Made by a program: the position numbers and the translations under genes
Notes under the pieces: generated by a model
What the model was told of the DNA's origin: nothing
Database searches by the model: none
Seen by the model: the letters and a program-made list of their open reading frames with translations, nothing else
In this document: positions 1 through 5,565 of the stretch, piece after piece
How the letters are laid out: each line of letters opens with the position of its first letter
Numbering within the stretch: position 1 is the stretch's first letter
Source of the DNA: Bacteroidales bacterium
Lineage (GTDB): Bacteria > Bacteroidota > Bacteroidia > Bacteroidales > Bacteroidaceae
Length of the DNA stretch: 14,511 bases
Reading direction: 5' to 3'
NCBI GenBank assembly: GCA_004555425.1
Contig: SFID01000060.1
Span: 1-14,511 of the forward strand

Positions 1-12
1 TCTTCGCTAGTA

Positions 13-44
13 CAAAGATAATACATTTTCGCGCGAAATGCAAA
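13..44 (-). promoter_or_regulatory. Leftward Bacteroidetes-type promoter
   Basis: On the minus strand the -7 box TATCTTTG (20 to 13) matches TAnnTTTG, and a -33 TTTG (44 to 41) lies exactly 20 nt upstream. This is the spacing seen in the two best plus-strand promoters of the window. Transcription would start near the left edge and run out of the window, so a divergent gene probably begins just left of base 1. The assignment rests on motif match only. Confidence 0.6.
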
Positions 45-83
45 TCGTTTTAACATTTCGCAACAATCTATGAAATGTTAAAA
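24..83. promoter_or_regulatory. Nested palindromes over the leftward promoter
   Basis: The half-site CATTTC/GAAATG occurs four times in alternating orientation. TTTCGCGCGAAA (27-38) is a perfect palindrome. GCGAAATG (33-40) pairs with CATTTCGC (54-61). TTTTAACATTTC (48-59) pairs perfectly over 12 bp with GAAATGTTAAAA (72-83). The last two pairings share bases 54-59 and are mutually exclusive. The cluster overlaps the -33 box and spacer of the leftward promoter, so an operator for a dimeric regulator is plausible. A terminator or attenuator of a neighbouring transcript is an alternative. Confidence 0.5.
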
Positions 84-124
84 GACGAGTTTTGCACACC
101 CGAGCCTCCGCGATGTGTTATATT

Positions 125-307
125 ACGAGGGCGGGGGCGCTGCGCGCCATTTCGCCCTCGTGTCGGTCGCTGCGCTCCCTTAGTTTCAACGGTCGCTGCG
201 CTCCCTGGTTTCAACGAAGCTTTCAGCTTCTAGTTTCAGTCGGGGACTGCGTCCCCTGGTTTCAACACAGCCTTACGGCTGCTGGCTCGATAGCGTTGAT
301 TCGCTAT
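125..307 (+). repeat. Modular hairpin array 1
   Basis: This is a chain of short GC-rich hairpins joined by a GTTTCA linker. In order: ACGAGGGCG (125-133) pairs with CGCCCTCGT (153-161) and encloses GGCGC-TGC-GCGCC (136-148). Two copies of CGGTCGCTGCGCTCCCT follow (164-180 and 190-206), an imperfect palindrome. Then GAAGCT-TTC-AGCTTC (216-230), GGGGAC-TGC-GTCCCC (242-256) and CAGCC-TTAC-GGCTG (268-281). The closing block GCTGGCTCGATAG runs into ATAGCG/CGCTAT (290-307). The same modules recur at 3444-3558 and 4211-4327. No protein-coding potential is believable here. Confidence 0.8.
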
Positions 308-392
308 AGGTAGGTTCTATAAATTAGTTTCAATGAAGGCGGGGCTTCTATTCTGCTTGGATGTATTCGCGGCTAATTTATAGAACCTACCT
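308..392. repeat. Perfect 20-bp inverted repeat with 45-bp core
   Basis: AGGTAGGTTCTATAAATTAG (308-327) is exactly inverted at 373-392 around a 45-bp core. The left arm abuts hairpin array 1. A degenerate third copy lies at 861-880 beyond the TPR gene. The structure could be a miniature non-autonomous element with terminal inverted repeats, or a dispersed repeat that forms a hairpin in RNA. No target-site duplication is evident, so mobility is unproven. Confidence 0.75.
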
Positions 393-485
393 GAACCTGT
401 TTTTCGCCCGCTGCGCCACCCCTTTGACAGACAGAAAGGCGGACAGAAGGCGCAGAAAGTGGCTGGTGAAAATAAAAAAAGTGTG
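393..485. other. Gene-free leader, weak tandem repeat only
   Basis: Between the inverted repeat and the TPR promoter there is no credible coding frame. The only internal structure is an imperfect tandem of CAGAAAGGCGGA-like units around 430-463. The minus-strand open frame across this stretch has a composition like non-coding DNA and no recognisable protein feature. Confidence 0.5.
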
Positions 486-523
486 TTTGGCGTGGTTGGT
501 ATGAAAATAATAATGTACTTTTG
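486..523 (+). promoter_or_regulatory. Putative promoter of the TPR/oxidoreductase cluster
   Basis: TACTTTTG (516-523) matches the -7 consensus TAnnTTTG and lies about 25 nt before the TPR start codon. The nearest TTTG for a -33 box (486-489) is 26 nt upstream, longer than the 20 nt of the other promoters here, so the -33 element is weak or is the imperfect TTGG at 496-499. A purine-rich AAGAAGGA (534-541) could act as ribosome binding site. No other good -7 box was found before the alpha subunit, so this may drive the whole cluster. Confidence 0.5.
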
Positions 524-548
524 CTACACCACAAAGAAGGATTAGACT

Positions 549-824
549 ATGCAACAGACATACGACACGGTTCGACAACTCCTGGAGGCGGGAAAAACCG
601 CCGAAGCCGAACGGCTAGTTTTACAGGAGTTGGAGGTGGTGCCCAACGATGCCACGTTGCTCTACCTGAAAGGCCGCATCGGTGCAAAGCGCGCCGACTG
701 GCAAGGGGCGCTCAACGCCTTCAACCGCGCTGTGCAACTGGACCCCGACAGCCCAGCCCGCGAAGCCCGACAGGCCATTGAGGAAATCCTGGCCTTCTAC
801 CATAAGGACTATTACAATCCGTAG
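549..824 (+). CDS. Small tetratricopeptide repeat protein
   Basis: The 91-residue product is helical and contains one clear TPR around residues 36-70, with the typical small/large pattern (LLYLKGRI...WQGALNAFNRAVQLDPDSP). A weaker preceding helical pair covers residues 1-34. There is no signal peptide or membrane segment, so it is probably cytosolic. TPRs mediate protein-protein contacts. It sits 98 nt upstream of the ferredoxin-fused alpha subunit on the same strand, which suggests co-expression and perhaps a role in assembly of the oxidoreductase; that role is inference. The start at 549 is supported by AAGAAGGA 7 nt upstream and a promoter-like box at 516-523. Copies of the GAACCTACCT repeat lie on both sides of the gene (373-392 and 861-880). 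Confidence 0.85.
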   Translation: MQQTYDTVRQLLEAGKTAEAERLVLQELEVVPNDATLLYLKGRIGAKRADWQGALNAFNRAVQLDPDSPAREARQAIEEILAFYHKDYYNP

Positions 825-860
825 GGGGGACGTACGCCTTATATATATGTAGTATGCTCC

Positions 861-880
861 TTATATTGTAGAACCTACCT
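861..880 (+). repeat. Third, degenerate copy of the GAACCTACCT repeat
   Basis: The last 12 bases, TAGAACCTACCT (869-880), equal those of the arm at 373-392 in the same orientation, and the preceding AT-rich half is similar but not identical. The near-copy GAATCTACC follows immediately (882-890). The repeat lies in the 98-bp gap between the TPR gene and the alpha subunit, so the TPR gene is flanked by direct copies. Confidence 0.6.
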
Positions 881-922
881 GGAATCTACCATAAACGAAG
901 AAAAACCAAACACCTAAACGCG

Positions 923-2299
923 ATGAGCAAAATAAAAGGTGCCGTGGTCGTGAATACCGACCGTTGTAAGGGATGCAACCTCTGCGTGGTTGCCTGCCCC
1001 ACAAAGACGTTGGCTCTCACCGCTGGCGAAGTAAACCACAAGGGATATGCCTACTGCTATATGGCACAACCCGAAACATGTATTGGATGCTCGTCCTGCG
1101 CAATCGTATGCCCGGACGGCTGTATCACTGTCTATAAAGACGGGCCCAAACGCCCGCAGGCTGAGAGCGAGCCTGTGGCTTCGGGACTGCCTGAATATCC
1201 CATGGAAGTGCCCGCTGAAGAAGAGCGCGAAGTGCTCCTGATGAAAGGCAACGAGGCCATTGCCCACGCTGCCATTCGCTGCGGATGCGACGGTTACTTC
1301 GGCTATCCCATCACCCCGCAGAGCGAGGTGCTCGAAACCCTTGCCGAACTCAAACCGTGGGAGACCACAGGCATGGTGGTGCTGCAAGCAGAAAGCGAAG
1401 TGGCCTCCATCAATATGCTCTATGGCGGCGGCGGAACGGGCAAGCGCGTGATGACCTCATCCTCGAGCGTCGGCATCGCCTTGATGCAGGAAGGCATCAG
1501 TTATATGGCAGGTGCCGAAGTGCCAGGCGTGATTGTGAACGTGCAGCGCGGTGGCCCTGGTCTGGGCACCATACAGCCCTCGCAGAGCGACTACAATCAG
1601 GCCACGCGCGGCGGCGGCAACGGCGACTACAACCTCATCGTCCTCGCCCCCAACTCCGTGCAGGAGATGGCCGACTTTGTGGACCTGGCCTTCGAGCTGG
1701 CCTTCAAATACCGCAACCCGACGATGATTCTCTCCGATGGCGTCATCGGACAGATGATGGAGAAAGTGGTGCTGCCGCCCTACAAGCGCCGCCGCACCGA
1801 AGCGGAAATCGCCGCCGAATGTCCCTGGGCCTCTAATGGCCACGGCCTGAAACAGCGCGGCGTGAACGTGGTGACCTCCCTCGAACTCCAACCCCAAGAG
1901 ATGGAGAAGAAGAACCTCCACCTGCAAGCCAAATACAAGGAAATGGCCGAGCAGGAGGTGCGCTTCGAAGAATACAACTGCGAAGGTGCCGACTACCTCA
2001 TCGTGGCCTTCGGCTCGGCAGCACGCATCTCGCAAAAGGCCATCGCCATCGGCCGCGAAAAGGGTATGCGCATCGGCCTGCTCCGACCCATCACCCTCTG
2101 GCCCTTCCCCAGCAAAGAGATTCACCGCTTGGCCAAAGGCAAGAAGGGTGTGCTGACGGTTGAAATCAATGCCGGCCAAATGGTGTTCGACGTGCGCGCC
2201 GCCGTGGCAGGCGAAGCCCCCGTGGGCCACTACGGCCGATTGGGCGGCATCGTGCCCTCGCCCGACGAGATTATCGAAGCCTTGAAGACCCAATTCTGA
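923..2299 (+). CDS. vorB: 2-oxoacid:ferredoxin oxidoreductase alpha subunit with fused ferredoxin
   Basis: The 458-residue protein joins a 2[4Fe-4S] ferredoxin to the pyrimidine-binding alpha subunit of a 2-oxoacid:acceptor oxidoreductase. Residues 1-75 carry two CxxCxxCxxxCP motifs (C15, C18, C21, C25 and C53, C56, C59, C63). After a linker rich in Pro and Glu (about 75-105), the alpha domain runs from about 108 to 300 (GYPITPQSEVLE, then VQRGGPGLGTIQPSQSDYNQATRGG). A transketolase-C-like domain follows (about 355-455). The enzyme would convert a branched-chain 2-oxoacid or 2-oxoglutarate plus CoA to acyl-CoA, CO2 and reduced ferredoxin. In relatives I know, the ferredoxin-like delta subunit is usually a separate small gene, so the fusion is notable. 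Substrate is not decidable from sequence; korA is an equally valid name. Confidence 0.9.
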   Translation: MSKIKGAVVVNTDRCKGCNLCVVACPTKTLALTAGEVNHKGYAYCYMAQPETCIGCSSCAIVCPDGCITVYKDGPKRPQAESEPVASGLPEYPMEVPAEEEREVLLMKGNEAIAHAAIRCGCDGYFGYPITPQSEVLETLAELKPWETTGMVVLQAESEVASINMLYGGGGTGKRVMTSSSSVGIALMQEGISYMAGAEVPGVIVNVQRGGPGLGTIQPSQSDYNQATRGGGNGDYNLIVLAPNSVQEMADFVDLAFELAFKYRNPTMILSDGVIGQMMEKVVLPPYKRRRTEAEIAAECPWASNGHGLKQRGVNVVTSLELQPQEMEKKNLHLQAKYKEMAEQEVRFEEYNCEGADYLIVAFGSAARISQKAIAIGREKGMRIGLLRPITLWPFPSKEIHRLAKGKKGVLTVEINAGQMVFDVRAAVAGEAPVGHYGRLGGIVPSPDEIIEALKTQF

Positions 2300-2310
2300 G
2301 TACACACACC

Positions 2311-2598
2311 ATGTCCGACATCCTGGAACGCCTGGCCCACCCCGAACGCGAGCAAGAACGCCGCAAGATGAGCCGTATGCTCTACATTCGCAACGTGCTC
2401 AACTCCGTGTTTATCCTCCTGTCCGTCATTGCTATGATAGGCATCGGGCTGAGTTGGGGCGACGTCACACCCTCGTGGTGCCTCATCATTGCACTCATTG
2501 CCGTCATCGTCAAAATGGCAGAAGCCGCACTGAGGATGCCCTCCATGCTTCGCAAACCGCAACGACACAAGCGTGCGGTTGATGACGAAGAAATCTGA
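2311..2598 (+). CDS. Small two-helix membrane protein in the oxidoreductase cluster
   Basis: This 95-residue protein has a charged N terminus (residues 1-28, many Arg/Glu), two predicted transmembrane segments (about 29-49 and 55-75) joined by a short GDVTPS turn, and a basic then acidic tail. By the positive-inside rule both ends would be cytoplasmic. I recognise no family. It starts 11 nt after the alpha stop and ends 34 nt before the beta start, so it is almost certainly co-transcribed with them. A link between the soluble oxidoreductase and the membrane is conceivable but is inference from position. Alternatively it is an unrelated inner-membrane protein held in the operon. Confidence 0.8.
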   Translation: MSDILERLAHPEREQERRKMSRMLYIRNVLNSVFILLSVIAMIGIGLSWGDVTPSWCLIIALIAVIVKMAEAALRMPSMLRKPQRHKRAVDDEEI

Positions 2599-2632
2599 AA
2601 ACATAGAACCTTCCCAAATACCTCATACGATT

Positions 2633-3436
2633 ATGAGCGAAACCCTCCAAACGTCAGTTATCGAAAGCCCGATAATCTGTCCAGAAAACCTAGTCTATGC
2701 CAAACCGACACTTATGAACGAGCAGACCATGCACTACTGCCCAGGTTGCTCGCATGGTGTCGTGCACAAGCTCATCGCCGAAGTCATCGAAGAGATGGGC
2801 ATGACCGAACGCACCATCGGCGTAAGCCCCGTGGGTTGCGCTGTATTTGCCTACCGCTACCTTGACATCGATTGGCAAGAAGCCGCCCACGGACGTGCAC
2901 CCGCCGTGGCCACTGCCTGCAAGCGCCTGTGGCCCGACCGCCTCGTATTCACCTACCAAGGCGATGGCGATGCCGCCTGTATCGGAACGGGCGAAACCAT
3001 ACACGCCCTCAACCGCGGTGAAAATATTACCATCATCTTCGTGAACAATGCCATCTACGGCATGACGGGAGGCCAGATGGCGCCGACCACACTCATGGGC
3101 ATGAAAACGGCCACCTGTCCCGAAGGACGCCGAGCCGATATACACGGATTCCCCTTGAAAATGACCGAAATTGCCGCCCAACTGGAAGGCACGGCCTATG
3201 TCACACGCCAAAGTGTGCACTCCGTTGCTGCCATCCGCAAAGCCAAAAAGGCCATCCGCAAAGCCTTCGAAAACTCTATGGCGGGACGTGGCTCCAACCT
3301 CGTTGAAATCGTTGCCACCTGCTCTTCGGGATGGAAACTCTCGCCCGAAAAGGCCAACAAATGGATGGAGGAACACATGTTTGAATACTACCACGTGGGC
3401 GACCTCAAGGACACCGAGGCGGCATTTGAACGTTAA
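2633..3436 (+). CDS. 2-oxoacid:ferredoxin oxidoreductase beta subunit (TPP-binding)
   Basis: The 267-residue protein is the thiamine-pyrophosphate-binding beta subunit (KorB/VorA type). CPGCSHG at residues 36-42 contributes the cluster-ligand cysteines seen in this family. GDGD at 110-113 followed by NN at 138-139 is the TPP/Mg motif. HGRAPAVATACKRLWPD and NNAIYGMTGGQMAPTT are highly typical. I chose ATG 2633 because the reading starting MSETLQT reaches the conserved core at the length usual for the family. The longer in-frame starts at 2573 and 2582 would overlap the membrane-protein gene by up to 26 nt. Together with alpha and gamma it forms the complete enzyme. Hairpin array 2 begins 7 nt after its stop codon, where one would expect gamma to follow directly. 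Confidence 0.9.
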   Translation: MSETLQTSVIESPIICPENLVYAKPTLMNEQTMHYCPGCSHGVVHKLIAEVIEEMGMTERTIGVSPVGCAVFAYRYLDIDWQEAAHGRAPAVATACKRLWPDRLVFTYQGDGDAACIGTGETIHALNRGENITIIFVNNAIYGMTGGQMAPTTLMGMKTATCPEGRRADIHGFPLKMTEIAAQLEGTAYVTRQSVHSVAAIRKAKKAIRKAFENSMAGRGSNLVEIVATCSSGWKLSPEKANKWMEEHMFEYYHVGDLKDTEAAFER

Positions 3437-3443
3437 GACTTTG

Positions 3444-3558
3444 TAAGTTTCAACGGTCGCTTCGCTCCCTGGTTTCAATCGGGGACTGCGTCCCCTAGTT
3501 TCAGGGAATCCCTTCGGGCTTCCTGTTTCAACGCAGCCTGCGGCTGCTGGCTCGATAG
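3444..3558 (+). repeat. Modular hairpin array 2
   Basis: It starts with TAAGTTTCAA 7 nt after the beta stop. The modules are CGGTCGCTTCGCTCCCT, GGGGAC-TGC-GTCCCC, the GGGAATCCC-TTC-GGGCTTCC hairpin and CGCAGCC-TGC-GGCTGCTG, ending in GCTGGCTCGATAG. Each is joined to the next by TGGTTTCAA, TAGTTTCA or TGTTTCAA. Order and orientation agree with arrays 1 and 3. The array occupies the gap between two subunits of one enzyme, and a stable RNA stem series here could uncouple or protect the two halves of the message. Confidence 0.8.
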
Positions 3559-3585
3559 TCGAATTGTAGGAATGGACATTCTTTG

Positions 3586-3632
3586 ATTTCTCATTTCTCA
3601 TTTCTCATTTCTCATCTCTAAGCTCTAAGCTC
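3586..3632 (+). repeat. Heptanucleotide tandem repeats before the gamma subunit
   Basis: ATTTCTC is repeated four times without error (3586-3613), followed by CTCTAAG twice plus CTC (3616-3632). Both blocks have period 7. They lie 30-76 nt upstream of the gamma start codon. The copy number could vary by slipped-strand replication and change the leader length. Confidence 0.75.
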
Positions 3633-3661
3633 AAATCCTATAGACTCTAGCAAAAAACATT

Positions 3662-4210
3662 ATGCAACAAGAAATCATTATAGCCGGTTTCGGCGGACAG
3701 GGTGTCCTGTCAATGGGCAAGATTCTGGCCTATGCCGGACTGATGGAAGGCAAAGAGGTCACCTGGATGCCTGCCTACGGACCCGAGCAACGCGGCGGCA
3801 CAGCCAACGTCACCGTTATCGTGAGCGATGAACCCATCTCCTCGCCCATCCTCAGCAGTTACGACACAGCCATCGTGCTCAACCAGCCCTCGCTGGACAA
3901 GTTTCAACCCCTGGTGAAGCCAGGCGGCACACTCATCTACGACAGCTACGGCATCCTTGACGTGCCAACGCGCACAGACATCCAGTCCTACCACACAGCA
4001 GCCATGGAGACGGCAGCCAATATGAAGATGATGAAGTGCTTCAACATGTTTGTGCTCGGCGGCCTGCTCCAACTCCATCCCATCGTCTCCCTTGAGAGCG
4101 TTATGAAGGCCCTCAAGAAAACCCTGCCCGAACGCCACCACCATCTCCTGCCGATGAACGAAGAGGCCATCCGCAAGGGTATGGAAATCATCAGCCCGCT
4201 CACTAGATGA
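3662..4210 (+). CDS. 2-oxoacid:ferredoxin oxidoreductase gamma subunit
   Basis: The 182-residue protein is the gamma/catalytic-accessory subunit (KorC/VorC, POR_N-gamma fold). GFGGQGV at residues 9-15 is the hallmark near the N terminus and YGPEQRGG at 39-46 is the second conserved block. The central segment (LVKPGGTLIYDS) and the C-terminal helix region are family-typical, and length is normal. It completes the alpha/beta/gamma set, with the delta ferredoxin fused to alpha. The start at 3662 gives an N terminus that begins right at the first beta strand. It is separated from beta by 225 nt of hairpin array and heptamer repeats rather than the usual few bases, and array 3 begins at the base right after its stop. 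Confidence 0.9.
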   Translation: MQQEIIIAGFGGQGVLSMGKILAYAGLMEGKEVTWMPAYGPEQRGGTANVTVIVSDEPISSPILSSYDTAIVLNQPSLDKFQPLVKPGGTLIYDSYGILDVPTRTDIQSYHTAAMETAANMKMMKCFNMFVLGGLLQLHPIVSLESVMKALKKTLPERHHHLLPMNEEAIRKGMEIISPLTR

Positions 4211-4327
4211 TAAGTTTCAGGCGGAAGCCTGTGGCTTCCTAGTTTCAACGGTCGCTTCGCTCCCTAGTTTCAGGGAATCCCTTCGGGCTTCCTGTTTCAA
4301 CGCAGCCTGCGGCTGCTGGCTCGATAG
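4211..4327 (+). repeat. Modular hairpin array 3
   Basis: It begins directly after the gamma stop with TAAGTTTCA. The modules are GGCGGAAGCC-TGT-GGCTTCC, CGGTCGCTTCGCTCCCT, the GGGAATCCC-TTC-GGGCTTCC hairpin and CGCAGCC-TGC-GGCTGCTG, ending in GCTGGCTCGATAG. From the second module onward it is nearly identical to array 2 but lacks the GGGGAC-TGC-GTCCCC module and has an extra first module. This shows gain or loss of whole units. Confidence 0.8.
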
Positions 4328-4336
4328 TCTTTGTTC

Positions 4337-4431
4337 AATGAGGAATGAGGAATTGCCTTTCAAAGAGGATGACTCCTAATATCCTCTCCAATCCTCTCCA
4401 GTCCTCTCCAAATCCTCTCCAATCCTCTCAA
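4337..4431 (+). repeat. Heptamer and decamer tandem repeats
   Basis: AATGAGG occurs twice (4337-4350) and a lone ACTCCTA sits at 4372-4378. Five copies of a TCCTCTCCAA-like unit follow, starting at 4382, 4392, 4402, 4413 and 4423 (steps 10, 10, 11, 10). The stretch is strongly pyrimidine-rich on the plus strand and continues without a break into the next repeat block. No gene is present between array 3 and the start at 4497. Confidence 0.7.
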
Positions 4432-4490
4432 ACTCCTAACTCCTAACTCCTAACTCCTAACTCCTAACTCCTAACTCCTAACTCCTAACT
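4432..4490 (+). repeat. ACTCCTA heptamer tandem repeat next to a start codon
   Basis: Eight exact copies of ACTCCTA (4432-4487) plus three bases of a ninth end 6 nt before the ATG at 4497. Perfect short tandem repeats of this length are prone to slippage. Here a change of copy number would alter the leader immediately next to the translation start, not the reading frame. Confidence 0.85.
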
Positions 4491-4496
4491 AAAATC

Positions 4497-4760
4497 ATGG
4501 CAAGCAGAAAACTCCTTAAAAAACAAATCAATGAAGTATGTGGCGAACTCTTCGCCGATTGTGTAGCGCTCAAAATGTGCGAACAGTGTTCCGACGAAGT
4601 CATCAATCAGGTAATGGCCGAAATCCTCCAGCTGCGCCTAGAATTTGTGGCCCGTATCAGCCACACCGAGAAGGGCAGCGTGCGCCTGTTCTACAAGAAA
4701 CTGCGCGAAGAATTTACCGCACAGGCCGAAGCTATCAGCCGCAAAATCATTGAGGCGTAA
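4497..4760 (+). CDS. Small helical protein of unknown function
   Basis: The 87-residue product is rich in charged residues and predicted to be almost all helix. It has four cysteines (15, 22, 28, 31), the last two as CEQC, and no signal peptide or membrane segment. I do not recognise a family. The coding frame is credible because its composition matches neighbouring genes. It ends 26 nt before an acyltransferase start, which suggests one transcript. The leader is entirely simple repeats and lacks a purine-rich ribosome site, unless the A-rich ACTAAAATC just before the ATG is enough, as is common in this phylum. Its role is unknown; context with the acyltransferase gives no firm hint. Confidence 0.75.
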   Translation: MASRKLLKKQINEVCGELFADCVALKMCEQCSDEVINQVMAEILQLRLEFVARISHTEKGSVRLFYKKLREEFTAQAEAISRKIIEA

Positions 4761-4786
4761 AAGCCCCCTCTCGTCTTTCCCCCATT

Positions 4787-5368
4787 ATGTGGCAGAAATT
4801 CTGTAAATTCCTCCTCCATACCCTCGGCGGCTGGCGCGTTGAAATGACCGTTCCCCACCAGGATAAATGTATCATCTGCGTAGCCCCGCACACCAGCAAC
4901 TGGGACTTCATCATTGCCGAACTCTACTACCACAGCATCGGCCGCCGCGCAGGATTCCTGATGAAGCGCGAATGGTTCTTCTGGCCGATGGGCTGCCTCT
5001 TCCGCAGCCTTGGCGGTGTGCCCGTGGAGCGCAGTCGCAAAACGAGCCTGACCGACCAACTGGCCGAGCGCGCCAAAGCGGCCAAGGACCATTTCGAACT
5101 GGCCGTCACGCCCGAAGGCACACGCTCCCTGTCCACGCAATGGAAGCGCGGCTTCTACTTCATCGCACTCAAGGCTGGTCTCCCCATCCAACTCTACGCC
5201 CTCGATTTCCCTGGCAAGCGCATCGTTTGCACCAAGACGCTCTACCCCACGGGCAACGTCGAAGCCGATATGCGCGAAATCATGGAATACTATCGGCCCT
5301 ACCAAGGGAAATATCCAGGCAAGTTTGCCGTGGAAGAAATACCCGCGGTTTCGTCTCCTGCAAAGTAG
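4787..5368 (+). CDS. PlsC-like glycerophospholipid acyltransferase
   Basis: The 193-residue protein belongs to the PlsC/LPLAT acyltransferase superfamily. HTSNWD at residues 35-40 is the catalytic HX4D motif, the region up to GGVPVERS (76-83) fits motif II, and PEGTRS at 109-114 is motif III, which binds the acceptor phosphate. It is a short version without a clear transmembrane helix, although the N terminus is amphipathic and could attach to the inner membrane. The likely reaction is transfer of an acyl chain from acyl-ACP or acyl-CoA to a lysophospholipid or related lipid; the acceptor cannot be deduced. It follows the small helical protein by 26 nt. The promoter of the tRNA-Arg gene lies just downstream. 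Confidence 0.88.
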   Translation: MWQKFCKFLLHTLGGWRVEMTVPHQDKCIICVAPHTSNWDFIIAELYYHSIGRRAGFLMKREWFFWPMGCLFRSLGGVPVERSRKTSLTDQLAERAKAAKDHFELAVTPEGTRSLSTQWKRGFYFIALKAGLPIQLYALDFPGKRIVCTKTLYPTGNVEADMREIMEYYRPYQGKYPGKFAVEEIPAVSSPAK

Positions 5369-5393
5369 GCTGCCAAAATCTTTCAATTTGAAA

Positions 5394-5425
5394 TTTGGCA
5401 AGCTCAAAGAATATCCTTACCTTTG
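5394..5425 (+). promoter_or_regulatory. Promoter of tRNA-Arg
   Basis: A -33 TTTG (5394-5397) is followed after 20 nt by TACCTTTG (5418-5425), a full match to the Bacteroidetes -7 box. The predicted start would be about 7 nt downstream, giving a short leader before the tRNA at 5450. Confidence 0.75.
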
Positions 5426-5449
5426 CACCCGCCAAAAGAAAGGCAACGA

Positions 5450-5523
5450 GGCTCCGTAGCTTAGCTGAATAGAGCGTCAGATTCCGGTTCTGAAGGTCCT
5501 GGGTTTGAATCCCAGCGGAGTCA
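5450..5523 (+). tRNA. tRNA-Arg (anticodon CCG)
   Basis: The cloverleaf is complete. The acceptor stem is GGCTCCG/CGGAGTC with one G-U pair. The D stem is GCTT/GAGC with a 9-nt loop. The anticodon stem is TCAGA/TCTGA with loop TTCCGGT (anticodon 5484-5486). The variable loop has 5 nt, and the T stem CTGGG/CCCAG encloses TTTGAAT. The discriminator is A at 5523 and CCA is not encoded. It reads CGG codons. It has its own promoter and an intrinsic terminator starting 2 nt later. Confidence 0.95.
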
Positions 5524-5524
5524 C

Positions 5525-5565
5525 AGAATCGCTGAAGGTACACACCACCTCAGCGATTCTTTTTT
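5525..5565 (+). terminator. Intrinsic terminator of tRNA-Arg
   Basis: A perfect 11-bp stem AGAATCGCTGA (5525-5535) / TCAGCGATTCT (5550-5560), with a 14-nt loop, runs into six T residues (5560-5565). It begins right after the tRNA 3' end. Confidence 0.9.

Noticed and set aside
125..307. CRISPR array
   Set aside because: Linkers are only 7-9 nt, the intervening units are palindromic and of unequal length, some recur between loci, and no cas genes are present.
92..313. Plus-strand open frame of 73 codons
   Set aside because: It is a translation of hairpin array 1. Repeated RSL and CAPW peptides simply reflect the DNA repeats.
1457..2305. Long minus-strand frame opposite the alpha subunit
   Set aside because: It is antisense to a well-supported gene, is His/Gly/Val-rich as expected from reverse reading of GC-rich codons, and has no family motif. 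The same applies to 914-1387, 2690-3601, 3710-4144, 5698-6870, 11326-12255 and 12907-14088.
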